From Bedellia somnulentella (Eukaryota > Arthropoda > Insecta > Lepidoptera > Bedelliidae): a stretch of DNA of 64,000 nt. The stretch spans positions 11,765,423 through 11,829,422 of the forward strand of contig OY755176.1 in NCBI GenBank assembly GCA_963576735.1, written 5' to 3'. Shown in pieces: positions 31,906 to 44,525 of this stretch (its first letter is position 1; each line of letters opens with the position of its first letter). The notes beneath the pieces were generated by a model. The model made no database searches. It had not been told where the DNA came from and saw only the letters and a program-made list of their open reading frames with translations. The position numbers were made by a program, and so were the translations under genes.

Positions 31906-34190
31906 TTGACTGAACCTTACGTCTAAATTGATAAATATAACCTAAACTATAGCTACAAATATGATGCTAGTTTGCTTAGGAGTAGAAATGTGAATAGGGA
32001 ACTAACAACTAATTAATCGTTTTCACATATCATTTTCTTGCGGTGCGCTTCCTTGAAAATGCCGGACGCGCTGTAAATTTATGTAAATTAATCATGTTTA
32101 ATGACACAGCTACTTTTCGACTTACTTATTTCACAAAACCCATTCATTTGCATGAAAAAAATCAGGTATTTACTCGCAGCCTTGAAAGTCTCTTATCGAT
32201 AAATGCAAGACGGTCCCTGAAGGTTTTTGTATTAGTAGTAGTAATAAGAAATTGTTAAGAAATGGAAAATAATTAGAAAATAAAAATTTAATACTTACAA
32301 AAAAATATAAATAACAAAAATATGTATTCGTATCAATTAAAAATACATATTTATGGTTTTATTGAGATGTAATAAACATACTTACTATTATTATTTACTT
32401 TCTAAGTTTTAAAGATAGAGAAGGTTGGAGGCAGGATTTCACTTCTAAGTAAGTTTCTATTGTCATTGAGAAATATGATTTAAGAATCCTTTTTTTACAT
32501 TTCACACATGTTTTAAACCTTAATACGATTTATAGAATACACCTGACTTCTTCAAACCGAACAGCTTAAATATTTTCAACTTATAAATAACTAGTAGGGA
32601 GTGATGTTACCGAAACAAATATTGACTAGTTAAAAAGCAGTAGCATTTAATGGATTCTGTAATATATGTAAATGGAAAAGGTGCGTTACAAGTCCGTCGG
32701 AATGTTGGTTAAGTGCACAACCAGATGAGACTCGCGCCCCGTCCGAACGTATGAGGTTACAGTTTGTATGACAAGGCCGACGGGAGCGCGATATTACGAG
32801 ATATTAACTAACTTTCCAACAATTTGGCTAGATATGGTGAGACTGGAACTGTAAAAACACCTTTATTATTTCCTTAGCCTCGTTGAATTGATTTCCATTG
32901 GGGTCGTAACTATTCAACATCCCCATCCTGTTATATTATCCTTACTCGCTTTCCTCGTATTCAACAATAGTAAGAATCAGTAGTGAAGTTTCGTTTGTAT
33001 TAGGATCTTTTAGAGTGATTAGTTAGAGATGTGGTTGCGAAACCATAACATAACCAACGTTGTTTACTTTATTACTGTTTACTTCTCAATGTCCAACAAG
33101 TTGGCAAAAAATAAGAAATTGGATTGTCTAAAAGAAATAATAAAACTATTGAATTAACATCCAATTGAATTAAATCCCTTTTAGGTTTACTTAAATCATG
33201 TAAACTCGTTTCTTAAGATTCTGGTTTTCATACATTTAGCAACCCTTTCTTCGAATTTCACCCATACGTACATTCATGTTGCCTTAAATGAAAATATACA
33301 AGGAAAGTTGTTTCGTTTGAGATGGATAGGAGTCAATATTGTGTGGAAATCACATTCGCTGCTATTGCACACTATCAGAATTAGCAAGCCAAGCACGTCC
33401 CACTTGCATTATAATGAGCTGGTTCAGTTAGAAGGCGAGCGACAACCGACTGCCTGCTTTTATTTCTATCTATTGTTCTCAGTTATTTTGGTATATGCTA
33501 TTCTTGCGCAGATAGGTACTTCCGCATTAGACAAATTTTTACTCAAAACGGAGTTTGTTTGTATGCCTAAACGATTTAATTAGCCGTACTCAATTCATGG
33601 ATATGGTAAGGGAAAAAAATTAGATAGAATGGGGTTTTATGTCGCAAAAACTAGGAGCAACCACCTTAATTTGAATTTAATTTGAAAGAAACTTCAAATT
33701 CATTTTTGATGTTTGATATTTTTATTTCTTGTCTCAATCGAATATACCTTGTTGGAAATACAGTGGTTATTAGGATACTGGTAAAACATCTTGACTGATC
33801 ACGATGAAACAAAAAGTTATATACTGTGTAAACGAGTAGTTACCAAACGCCATGAACGGGTCATAGTAGAAATAAAGAGGGAAAGATGAATACCCATTTC
33901 CAGGAGTGAAGGTGTCTTCGTTAAATTTCGATTTAATTATGAAATGTATTACTATTATCTATTTGAATATATTTATAAAACCATCAAATATATCTACCAT
34001 CTCTAATCTATCTGCCTTCCTGTATACAATAATTGCTAAAGTGGGAAATGTGTTCACAATTCACGCTAATTCAAAACATTTTCAACAGGGGTTTTTATAA
34101 AAAAAAACCGGTAGTTTTTACTTATTTATAGTATTTATCCACGTATTAAATAATTTAGTTTTGAAATGTTGATCGAGAATTGTTTAAAAA
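31906..34190. other. AT-rich DNA, nothing recognised
   Basis: A CpG-richer patch lies at 32690-32800. No gene or repeat is assigned. Confidence 0.45.
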
Positions 34191-34192
34191 TT

Positions 34193-34262
34193 ATCTCACG
34201 CCATTATTTCTCATTGGGGTAGGCCGCTATCCGCTATCTATTGCCACTTTGTACGAACATCA
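34193..34262 (-). mobile_element. LINE C 3' end fragment
   Basis: The reverse complement ends TACCCCAATGAGAAATAATG followed by GCGTGAG. Only the last ~70 nt remain. Confidence 0.65.
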
Positions 34263-34265
34263 ATC

Positions 34266-34370
34266 TATACATACATACATATACTCACGGCTATAAATCC
34301 CTAAAAGGGGTAGCCAGAGCTGAGAAATTAGAATTTTCCCAGTCACTTTTGGAAGTTGAGTGGGGATAAG
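34266..34370 (-). mobile_element. Family B 3' fragment
   Basis: CATATACTCACGGCTATAAA, GGGGTAGCCAGAGCTGAG and GGAAGTTGAGTGGGGA. It adjoins the LINE C fragment to the left and a Helitron-like copy to the right. Confidence 0.75.
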
Positions 34371-34371
34371 T

Positions 34372-35313
34372 CAATCTTTACTTATAATAATTCTGTAGAG
34401 AGGTCAATTCTGTACATGAAATATATTTTCAAAATAACTGTCAGGGGGTGATTAGTGATCGATACTGATGCCAAAAATGCAATCAGTAAAATTGTTGTCT
34501 GTCTGTCTGTCGGTTTGTATGTTCCGAATGGAAACAAAAACTACTCAACGGATTTTAACGAAACTTGGCACCATTATTCTTCATACTCCTCGGCAGGTTA
34601 TAGTATACTTTTCAGCAGTGTAGTGAAGAGGAATTTTGGGAAATTCTGGGAAAATGGGAGAAGTCACTCCATTCTTTAAGCTGTCGTCGCGTGCGCAGCC
34701 TTAATAGTTAAAGTTATATAGAAATCACGTATACTGGAAATATACTTCATAAAATTGTCTAAAAATTTCCCACAGCAGTATATGTCTATCCTTTATGGTT
34801 GACTCACAATAACACGTGTAACTCCTGATAGCTTAGCAATTCGGAGCATTCTGATTATATTTGTTTACTCTTACGTTTATAATACTCTCACTTATCCCTA
34901 ATTTAAAAAAGTTAACATTATTACCTATTCAATAAGAAAAGAATCATAGAAATCGGTAGAGAAACACCGAAATTATACATGAAATAAGCCATCGCGCCCG
35001 TGACCAAAACCAAAACCTTACTAATTTACATATTTCATACTAGATGGCGCCAATAGTTTCTTTTTTTTGATTGTTATAAATACTTCATAGAGTTTTACTC
35101 AACTTCAACTCAACCTGAAAATTTGCTTATTAACGGAGGCGGCGATACTGAACCGTTCATATGAACGCATTCAAAATCACCTAGCTACACTGTTCGGGAG
35201 TGCTTTAAATTGCAATCATTACGCTAAATTTCATAAAGCTTGAGCAGTGATTGAAGAAACCTAAAATATTTAAAAAACAACGCTACCCGTGCGAAGCTGG
35301 GCCGATCCACTAC
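34372..35313 (+). mobile_element. Family D Helitron-like element, copy 1
   Basis: Starts near TCAATCTTTACTTATAATAA and has GTAGAGAGGTCAATTCTGTA, a short (GTCT)n, and the end CCCGTGCGAAGCTGGGCCGA followed by TCCACTACT. No terminal inverted repeats are visible. The 5' TC, the fixed CTAGT-like 3' end and the lepidopteran distribution suggest a Helitron-like element, tentatively. An open frame (34455-34679) is a repeat translation, not a gene. Confidence 0.7.
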
Positions 35314-35344
35314 TCTTTCATTAATTTATGCTCTATTATTCTTC

Positions 35345-35432
35345 TTATCAAAAGTGGCTGAGGAATTTCTGATTCCTTAGCTCTGGCTACCCCTTTTAGG
35401 GATTTATAGCCGTGAGTATATGTATGTATGTA
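35345..35432 (+). mobile_element. Family B 3' fragment
   Basis: AAAAGTGGCTGAGGAATTTC through CTCTGGCTACCCCTTTTAGG to TAGCCGTGAGTATATGTATG. Confidence 0.75.
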
Positions 35433-35444
35433 TTCTTCTTACTT

Positions 35445-35545
35445 CGGGCGCCGCCGGCCTTTAGCACACTCTATGTGGTCTAAATGTGTCATCTGTGGTT
35501 ATCCTCTTTTAACATTACGAGTACCTTCTATAGATCTTCTGTTAA
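35445..35545 (-). mobile_element. Decayed LINE C fragment
   Basis: The reverse complement preserves the GGACGACC...ACACATTT...CAAAT..G block that encodes [13 protein letters not shown], with many changes. Confidence 0.45.
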
Positions 35546-35762
35546 TGTTTATTAGACATAAATTTACTCTACTACTGTAAAATATTAATATATACATGAT
35601 GATATGTGGTATATTAGAACACGCACAAGAGAGTGCTAGAACATATTACGAGTGAATAAATGGTTTGCGCAACTCATTGCATTCTTTACTTGTATCGCTA
35701 CCGCATCTAACTATTCGGTTCTGCATTCGAGTTCATAACATTTCTGTTGACTAATATAGATT

Positions 35763-35860
35763 ACTGCCTTCGTGGTCTAAGGGGTAAGGAGTTAACGTCA
35801 TGATAAAGATGTCCGCGGTTCGAATCCACATAGGTATACTCCCAAAATCACTTTGTTACA
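35763..35860 (+). mobile_element. tRNA-like SINE head
   Basis: A-box-like TGGTCTAAGGGGTA and B-box GGTTCGAATCC, 40 bp apart, occur within a tRNA-sized sequence whose stems pair poorly. Confidence 0.5.
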
Positions 35861-35967
35861 TTTATCGTTATTTAATTAGGACATTTTAGAGTAAAGTTGC
35901 ATCATCGTCATTATTTTAAAGTTTGGAGTAGAACGTAAAAATTCACAAGTTTGTCGAACCTTAACAG

Positions 35968-36255
35968 CTCAATTGGAAGACCACAGCTTCCAATGCCGGG
36001 TGATATGAGTTCCCATTTTGAGTCGGGCCTACGACGATGTATCTTTGTAAATTTTTCAATATTGTTAACAGTGAGGGAAACCATTGTAAAGAAACCCTCA
36101 TGGACGAGTTGTACTTATTTATTTGACAATGTATTCTTATAAGTCGGCGATAGAACTGCCCCCTACCACGTAATTACATTGTTCAATGCGAAAAGAGGAC
36201 TTAGTACACTAGGTGACAAAAATGACACGTGAGGTTTATAAGTGCTAGTAACCTA
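35968..36255 (+). mobile_element. Decayed family A SINE
   Basis: TAGCTCA-like head, GAGTCGGGCCTACGACGATG, TTGTTAACAGTGAGGGAAAC and TGCCCCCTACCACGTAATTA follow family A order. Confidence 0.75.
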
Positions 36256-36259
36256 CAAG

Positions 36260-37445
36260 GTAAGTTGAGTTTCAGACCACTTTGCCGGTTGTAATACATT
36301 CATTTTGAACTATTTGTCTCAAACAATGTGCAATATAAAGTTATACTTGTCACTCGGAGTAAACTAAACGTTAACCTTAACTGAATGATTATGTTGCGAT
36401 AAAGCGGCAAATTTCAAGTTCACAAATCAAGTTAGTTTTTATATTTATTAAATAAAACTCGTAATGGGAATGGTTTATTCAGACAATGTGTGAGCTGAGT
36501 CTTCCTGGGTAACAATAATTGAAGGTTGTTACTCTTACTACAGAAATAAAATATAGGAAGCAGAAGAAAGTATATTATCCGCTTTTAATTGCACAGTAAA
36601 TGCCTATTAGCTGGGAGAGTTAGAACACACCTTACACACCTATTAATTGAAATCGAAGCATCGAGAATTGTGTAAGTAATAAATATTTTATGGTCTACTA
36701 AAATAAGGAGAAGCGTTCATTCCCTTAATTAAAGAATACACCTAGATTACTCAATGTAGATGTTTACATCTTCATTATGTAATGAAGTTAAATCTAAACA
36801 CACGGGTATGTTATTTAATAATTTTGCACATTTCAATTCTGAACGCTTCTTTATATCTTGATTTGGAACTGCATAAACGGCATTAACCCTACTATGTTCA
36901 TCTTATTTAAAGAATTAAGTTATATCAAAACTTTCAAGTACAATCAATAATGTACAACACAATTTGCTTGAAATTGTAAAAGATCATTTGTTTTATAACT
37001 AAATGTTTTGTTTGTTTAATACTAAATCAGTAGAATTACATTAGTCTTACTGCTGCTTTTAGTAGGTATTTTTATTAAGAGTTTCTCTTAATTGATTAAT
37101 TCTTAAATAGTATCAAAATAAGTTTTGGTAATTAAAATGAAAGTATTTTGAAAAGTTATGCAGTTTTCAGATTTAGCTAAGTTAATTAATTTAATCTTTA
37201 AACAAGTGATGGACTAGTTTATTATAAATTTCTTGGATAATAGTTAATGGTTTGGTGAATGACAGAGTTTAGAATACGAATTCCTCTGGAGCTAAGAAGA
37301 AAAAATTATGTGCAGTAAAGCGTTGTTGGAAATGGATAGTTCCAACCCTCATTCAATCGATTCAGGCGATGATTTTATAAACTACAAACTCCCAATGTTT
37401 GTAGGCTATACAAGAGTTTGTATTTTTTAGTATTATTATTGTAGA
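36260..37445. other. AT-rich DNA, nothing recognised
   Basis: No gene or repeat is assigned. Confidence 0.5.
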
Positions 37446-37446
37446 A

Positions 37447-38263
37447 CTAGTGGATCGTCCCAGCTTCGCACGGGTAGCGTTGTTTTTTTAAATATCTGAG
37501 GTTTCTTTCTTCAGTCCCTGCTTAAGCATTGTGAAATTCAGCGCAATGTTCTCAATTTATTTAACTTATAGCACTCCCTAAACAGAGTAGTTTGGTGATT
37601 TTGAATGGGCTTTAATGAACGGTTCAATATTTCCATTAAATAGCAAATTTTGGAATAAAACGCTATGAAGTATTTATAACAATCTGAAAAATAAATCATT
37701 ACGTGATGTAGGATGCAACTACTGGCGCCATCTAGTATGTTATATATAAATTAGTAAAGATTTGGTTTTGGTCACGGGCGCGCTGGCTTATTTTATGTAT
37801 AATTTCGGTGTTTGTCTACCGATTTCTATGATTCTTTTTTTATTGAATAGGTAATAATGTTACCTTTTTTAAATTAGGGATGAGTGAGAGGTTTACAAAC
37901 GTAAGAGTAAACAAATATAATCAGAATGTTCCGAACTGCTAAGCTATCAGGAATTACACGTGTTATTGTGAGTCAACCGTAAAAGATAGACATAAACTGT
38001 TAAGGATTTTTTTTAGATAATTTTATGCAGAATTTTTCCGTCATACATGATTTCTATGTAAGTTTAACCATTAAGGCTGCACACGCGACGGAAGCTTAAA
38101 AAATGGAGTAACTTCTCCCGTTTTCCCAAAATTTCCCAAAATTCCCCTTTACTACTCTGCTGGAAAGTATACAAAAACCTGCGCAGGAGTATGAAGAATA
38201 ATTGTACCAAGTTTCGTTAGAATCCGTCGAGTAGTTTTTGTTTCCATAAGGAACATACAAACC

Positions 38264-38345
<82 letters not shown>

Positions 38346-38464
38346 AATTTTACTGATTGCATTTTCGGCATCAGTATCGATCCCTAATCATCACCTGATA
38401 GTTATTTTGAAAATATATTTCATGTACAGAATTGACCTCTCTACAGATTTATTATAAGTATAGA
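37447..38464 (-). mobile_element. Family D Helitron-like element, copy 2, with expanded microsatellite
   Basis: Reverse copy from ACTAGTGGATCGTCCCAGCT to TTATTATAAGTATAGA. Its internal (CTGT)n tract is expanded to about 20 units. An open frame across the tract (38096-38371) reads SVCLSVCLSVG repeats and is not considered a gene. Confidence 0.75.
38264..38343. repeat. (GACA)20 microsatellite
   Basis: 80 bp of uninterrupted tetranucleotide repeat inside the family D copy. Other copies have about 3 to 8 units at the same place. Confidence 0.95.
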
Positions 38465-38505
38465 TATGTTCTATTCAGAGACTGTATCGATATATATTAT
38501 TAATA

Positions 38506-38953
38506 CGAGGGCGGGTCAATAAGTCCGTGACTTTTAGAATTTCTGACTTTTTTACTGAAACAGCAACACTGCTCCTGTGAACAGGCATCTGTCAGTTGAC
38601 TCCTGTCTAAATTTTTATATCATCCTGTACAAATGACACGCATATGTTCAGAATAAACCTTACCTCAGTGCTCACCTCTCCGGCCACCTAACACCAAGCG
38701 TAGGCGTTATTTACATGGCGGTACATCGCAATATTAAATGATAAATATGTTTTCATTGACTTTTTATAATTTGTTTCTGTTTGATTCGTTATCAGGTTTA
38801 TATTAGTTTTTTTTGGAAGGGATAAAAAAATTGGAGATGCGTTGGACAAAGTGTATAGAGCTCAAGGGAGACTACGTTGAAAGATAAAATTATTTTTTTA
38901 TCAAAAAATCTGTGTTTTATTCCAAAAGTCACGGACTTATTGACCCGCCCTCG
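38506..38953 (+). mobile_element. Mariner deletion derivative (448 bp)
   Basis: Inverted ends of 34 bp start CGAGGGCGGGTCAATAAGTC, with one mismatch between arms, and are flanked by TA on both sides (38504-38505, 38954-38955). At 38831-38887 a remnant reads LEMRWTKCIELKGDYVER and stop, like the C-terminus of a mariner transposase. The catalytic domain is deleted, so it can only move in trans. Confidence 0.92.
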
Positions 38954-39069
38954 TATACTTATGTATTGAGTGCCCCAGTGTTTGATACAATTCGTTTTAG
39001 AAATGCTTCCAATTATTCTCCTAAAGTTTGGTCTGAAGTAGGTCTAAGTAAAGGATACAACTACATTTT

Positions 39070-39225
39070 ACACCTATAACGGCGATAAGCCTGCCCCCTG
39101 TCACGTGAGTACACTGTCCTTGCAAAACCTGGGTTCTCCGAACACCAGGTGACAATTTCACGTGATGTTCGGAAATATAGGTAGTATTAGTACCTCTGCC
39201 AACCCCTTCGAGGATTTGGGTAAGA
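39070..39225 (+). mobile_element. Family A SINE 3' fragment
   Basis: AACGGCGATAAGCCTGCCCC through GTGAGTACACTGTCC to GCCAACCCCTTCGAGGAT. The tRNA-like head is missing. Confidence 0.8.
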
Positions 39226-39479
39226 ATTTGACCTTTAAGTGGTCAACCTCAATCCTTTTATGAATTTTACGTAATTTTATGTAGAGTCATAATAATTTTG
39301 ACGTTACCAGGAAGTGTGCTAAACATTTTTGTCTTCAAATTCCAAAAACTCAATAAATTTTACGCATTGCTCCAATAACCAACGCATAACAGCCTCTTCA
39401 CAAACACTAAACCTAAAAACCACACACTAATATAACTCCCAAGCTATATTGTCTATGTACAAGTAATCGAAGTTTTCCA

Positions 39480-39610
39480 CGAGTCCTCAGCTGCTCCCAG
39501 CGCGCTGCGATTGGAAAGCGCGGTTTCGCAAGTGAACGCGGGACAACCCGATGTACTTAGCGTAACTGCGCCGGTCGGTGTTAGATGCTTCGTTGCTGTG
39601 TATGTTTTTC
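39480..39610. other. CpG-rich patch
   Basis: GCGCGCTGCGATTGGAAAGC, GTGAACGCGGGACAACCCGA and GTAACTGCGCCGGTCGG stand out from the AT-rich surroundings and include a CCAAT-type word (ATTGG). It could be a promoter or a transposon end. No linked exon is found. Confidence 0.25.
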
Positions 39611-40105
39611 AATGTGTATACATATGCTATAGTTGTGGGAATAGGAAGCGAAAAAGTGGTTGGGTAACGCTGGCTATTATTTTCCAAATTCTTAATTGGA
39701 CACTCAATCATCCTTTGTTTATATTCCGTAAGCATAAAAAAATGTCTTTTGTATATGGAACCAAAAATTGAGTATAAATCGTCAAAATGTAAGTATGTGG
39801 CGAACCCTCAATTATACCCTGTTTTCATATCCTCGGAATTTTGACCTAAAACTGTAGCTAACCCATTATGAGATAACAGCCGTGAATAAAGGTAGTAGCT
39901 TGGTTAGTTTGCGTTCGAGAACTTTTAATTCCAAGAAAAATACATCAGACATTGATTCTGAAAATATCAGGCTTATTAGCCATTAAAAGATGATTATCAA
40001 CTATACTAAAGAAATTATTTATATTCGTTAGGATTCGTTTGGACGATAATTTTCTTCTCTATCTGTATTTGTGTTAACTGGGTTTCCGTATTACTATAAT
40101 AATTT

Positions 40106-40355
40106 GCCGTGTAGTGTCGGCTTAGAATAGCACTACCCCGTTTCTAACGATGGGTGTACGTAAGAGGCGACTAACGGTATTGGGGCTTTTAAGGGATTTT
40201 TGGGCGATGCGGTTGAAAACCCATCACCAACAACCTTTATTTTACCATCTTTTCCCCACACAACTTTCCAAAAGTGGCTGAGGAATTTCTTATTCCTTAG
40301 CTCTGGCTACCCCTTCTAGGGATTTATAGCCGTGAGTATATGTCTGTATGTATGT
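40106..40355 (+). mobile_element. Family B element (full length)
   Basis: Well-preserved copy, GCCGTGTAGTGTCGGCTTAG to TAGCCGTGAGTATATGTCTG(TATG)n. A good family reference. Confidence 0.88.
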
Positions 40356-40727
40356 ATAATAATTTGTTTCCCTGATCTCATTCAAACATGTTATCAGCTT
40401 AAACTGTTATAAGATTGTTGCGATTAGAGTTATAATAGCTGCAAGGTTAAAACAGTATAAGTGTTAATTAAATTTGATACATCTAAAGGCCACAGTCATG
40501 TATGCATCTTTAAAATCTAATGATGCTGTATTGATGTTTCAGAGTGCTAATTAATATTTCCAATACTTGACCTAATTGATCAATGACATCATTTGAAAAT
40601 ACACTCATATGAATTTTGAAAATATAAATTTCAAATGAATATGCAAAAATCAGCATTAAATAAACATTAACAAAAAAGATGGGTCTAAATTACCCATCAC
40701 GTTGAATATTAAAGTATATCATAACAT

Positions 40728-40978
40728 GCTGTGTAGTGTCGGCTTAGAATAGCACTACCCCATTTCTTCCGGTGGGTGTACGTAAGAGGCGACTAACGGT
40801 ATTGGGGCTTTTAAGGGATTTTTGGGCGATTCGGTTGGAGACCCATCGCCAACAACCTTTATTTTACCATCTTTTCCCCACTCACATTTCCAAAAGTGGC
40901 TGAGGAATTTCTAATTCCTTAGCTCTGGCTACCCCTTCTAGGGATTTATTGCCGTGAGTATATGTATGTATGTATGTA
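40728..40978 (+). mobile_element. Family B element (full length)
   Basis: GCTGTGTAGTGTCGGCTTAG to TTGCCGTGAGTATATGTATG. Very close to the copy 600 bp to its left, in the same orientation. Confidence 0.88.
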
Positions 40979-40979
40979 T

Positions 40980-42200
40980 CATAACTTCGTTTATACTCTA
41001 AGTAGTCGACCGCCTAGCTTTAACAGGTAGAGTATTTTTTTCAAATTTGTATACCGATACTTTCTTCAATCACTGGTCATCCGTTATGGAATTTAGAATG
41101 ATGATATTATTTTGCTTCTCAAATTTGAAGATTTTTCTATCAAAGTGAGAATTTTTGAAATTCCTTTCCGAAAAATGTTGCCTATTCACAGACAAAACAA
41201 ACACAGAAACGAACTTTCCTCTTTAATTTTATAATCCTTTACAAGTGTAGGGATTGATATTAACAAAAATATATAACACTTTGATCATATGCCGATGAAA
41301 GTGATGTCTTTTAATAAAATTAATGTAAATATTCTAATCGCTCAACATTCAACACTAGCTCAAGAAGCAGTAAATTAAGTTCGATGAAGCGAAACAATGA
41401 ATGCAAAACTTAGTAGGAACTTGGCAGCAAATTGCAAAGAGCGGTCTATCAGAATATAAAGAACGAGGAAGCAGTCACAATCGACAAAGAGATGTAACCG
41501 GGTGGAATGAAGTAATAATCCAGTCTAGTTTGGTTACATATTTTCTCAATGAGGCGTTACGATTACGTTGTCCGCGGTAGAGCTTTGGAGGAAATATTTC
41601 CTAGTTGCAACTTTTCATGAAAATATTTATAAAATTGAAAAATAAATATGCCAATTTCTTTTTCTTTTGATAAGTTTTTTGATAACAAATTGCTTATACT
41701 TTACTCTACTATATTACTCTTGCGTCTATGCGTCGATCTGCATTCATCCTATTTTTATGCATCTTTTGCCATGCCTAACATATTTTCCTATCGTAATTTA
41801 CGCTCTCTCATAATCCATGTTTTTCAATTTATAAAAACTCCGCTTTTCCCTTTCGATATTTTAAAGAATAAATCTACTCCTCCACTGAAGATGCAAGCCA
41901 CACTTGATTGTCAGCGTATAATAGTCATTTAATGATGAATCCACGCATCAGTTCTAAATCCATTTTGCGCATTTTCTCAAACATTCATCCATCAAGAAAC
42001 AGAAGAGTAACACTAATGCACGTATAGGTTGACTTCCCAAACCGAACTTGGCAGCTCCCACATTTACTTCCTCTACTTCAAATAGACAAGTAGACATCAA
42101 CAAAGAATTTCATAAGTAAAATTAGGGTTGAAAGCTTTTATATGCTATTTTCATCTCTGGAATTAGCAGTATGAAAATCCGGGACATAATGTTTTCGATA
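40980..42200. other. AT-rich DNA, nothing recognised
   Basis: Open frames here (for example 41648-41932) show no domain and no gene-like codon pattern. Confidence 0.5.
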
Positions 42201-42204
42201 ACAA

Positions 42205-42323
42205 TCTATACTTATAATAAATCTGTAGAGAGGTCAATTCTGTACATGAAATATATTTTCAAAATAACTATCAGGTGGTGATTAGGGATCGATACTGATG
42301 CCAAAAATGCAATCAGTAAAATT

Positions 42324-42357
<34 letters not shown>

Positions 42358-43175
42358 GGTTTGTATGTTCCTTATGGAAACAAAAACTACTCGACGGATT
42401 TTAACGAAACTTGGCACAATTATTCTCCATACTCCTGCGCAGGTTTTTGTATACTTTCCAGCAGAGTAGTAAAGGGGAATTTTGGGAAATTTTGGGAAAA
42501 CGGGAGAAGTTACTACATTTTTTAAGCTTCCGTCGCGTGTGCAGCCTTAATGGTTAAACTTACATAGAAATCATGTATGACGGAAATATTTTTCATAAAA
42601 TTATCTAAAAAAAAATCCACAACAGTTTATGTCCATCTTTTACGATTGACTCACAATAACACGTGTAATTCCTGATAGCTTAGGAGTTCGGAACATTCTC
42701 ATTGTATTTGTTTACTCTTACGTTTGTAAACCTCTCACTCATACCTAATTTAAAAAAGGTTACATTATTACCTATTCAATAAAAAAAGAATCATAGAAAT
42801 CGGTAGAGAAACACCGAAATTATACATAAAATAAGTCATCGCGCCCGTGACCAAAACCGAATCGTTACTAATTTACTTATAAAATACTAGATGGCGCCAG
42901 TAGTTGCATCCTACAACACGTAATGATTTATTTTTTAGATTGTTATAAATACTTCATAGCGTTTTATTCCAAAATTTGCTATTAAACGGAAAAACTGAAC
43001 CGTTCATTAAAGCGCATTCAAAATCACCAAACTACACTGTTTAGGGAGTGCTATAAATTTTATAAATTGAAAACATTGCGCTGAATTTCACAAAGCTTGA
43101 GCAGTGACTAAAGAAAGAAACCTCAGATATTTAAAAAACAACGATACCCGTGCGAAGCTGGGACGATCCACTAGT
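42205..43175 (+). mobile_element. Family D Helitron-like element, copy 3
   Basis: TCTATACTTATAATAAATCT to GAAGCTGGGACGATCCACTA and GT. About 970 bp, with about eight GTCT units at the internal tract. Close match to copies 2 and 4. Confidence 0.78.
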
Positions 43176-43299
43176 TTAAAATAAACCATGTATGTTGGAG
43201 GGTAAAAAACTCTTCTCAATAAGGGTAAATAAGGTGGTATATTTTTATATTTACAAATATGTTACTCCATATGAACTTCTTATAAAGCCGGGGCCGGGG

Positions 43300-43450
43300 T
43301 CCGAAATGAGAAGAATAAAAGAGCATGTATGAGAAGAATAATGAATGTAAGGGAAGCAAGAGAGGTTTGTCATGATCATACTAAGTGGCGATCGATAGTC
43401 TCTGCCTAACCCAATGGGAATAATGGGCGTGAGTATAAGTAAGTAAGTAC
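43300..43450 (+). mobile_element. LINE C 3' fragment
   Basis: AGAAGAATAAAAGAGCATGT, GAGGTTTGTCATGATCATAC and CTCTGCCTAACCCAATGGGA, then GGGCGTGAGTATAAG. Damaged reading frame. Confidence 0.75.
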
Positions 43451-43454
43451 GTTA

Positions 43455-44460
43455 CTCCATAGCGTCTGAAATAAAGAAATAATATAAGAGAAACATATTT
43501 TATAATAGCTCTTGAAAAAATTAGGAAGATTATACCAGTAGGTTTTATATAGGATAATTCTAATACAAATACCGAAAAAGTTTTTTTTTTACAAATACAC
43601 ATCATAATATTTAAGTCGTAGAAAGTTATTATTTCACGCAGACAAAGTTCCACGGATCATCTAAAGATATATATGTTTAATAACAATGATGACAGTGCAT
43701 GTAACAGAAACCGGATTGCTTTTTCACTCCTAGGAAGGGTTTTATACTGAACTGACCCTGGGCCTAAAGCAGAGTCAAGCAAACATGGCTTAATGCCTAG
43801 TAAAAGTTGATTCATTTACGGTTTGCAGAATGTGGTTATGTCATAAATATTCAGTGCACTAACTTATTTTAAAACGTTCGATGAATTGCCTGCAAGAATA
43901 CAAATTGGACTCCAAAAACAGCATTTATTTGATAATTCTCCAGTGTTATTGCTTTTAAGATGATGTAAGCCATAAAAGCCCGTAGCAACACGTTTTTCTT
44001 AGTAAATTCTTAATCCGACGTATAAGCTGAGGTCACATTTAGAAACAAGACCTTATTAGTGCTAATACTTCTGTTTCGTCATTCATTGTTTATAGTTTAC
44101 AATAAACCGCGAAACGGACTGTAATTATTGCGTTGCGGAACTAAGCAATGCAACTGAAATTGTTTACTGTTATTTACGAACTCATTTGCTGCGACTAGGA
44201 ATAAAAATCTTATTTTATAATAAACCACCAGTGTGTAAATATATTAAAGTCAATGAATAAAATAAAATGTATAATGTGTACCATTAAATATTTATTTATA
44301 CCATTTTAGCAATTACTTGGCTTTCAAAAAATATATATGATAACTGTAAAATCAAAATAACACATCGTTTACCTAAAACGTGAAGGCATATATATTAATA
44401 TAAATAAAAGCAAAGCTCCTATCTAAAACTCCCTAAAACTATGTTTTTTCTTATTAATTA
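43455..44460. other. AT-rich DNA, nothing recognised
   Basis: No gene or repeat is assigned. Confidence 0.5.
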
Positions 44461-44462
44461 AT

Positions 44463-44525
44463 TAGATCGATAGTTTCTGCCTACCCCGATGGGAGCTAAC
44501 GGCGTGAGTATATGAATGTATGAAT
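44463..44525 (+). mobile_element. LINE C 3' end only
   Basis: GATCGATAGTTTCTGCCTAC, CCCGATGGGAGCTAACGGCG and TGAGTATATGAATG. About 60 nt, an extreme 5' truncation showing that the tail alone is retained. Confidence 0.75.

Noticed and set aside
38096..38371. 91-codon ORF reading SVCLSVCLSVG repeats (also at 34455-34679 and 42298-42525)
   Set aside because: It is a translation of the GTCT microsatellite and flanks inside the Helitron-like family D. The frame is open in several copies only because the copies are similar and the microsatellite contains no stop codons.
38504..38955. Whole mariner gene
   Set aside because: Only the last 18 codons of the transposase remain. The element is a deletion derivative.
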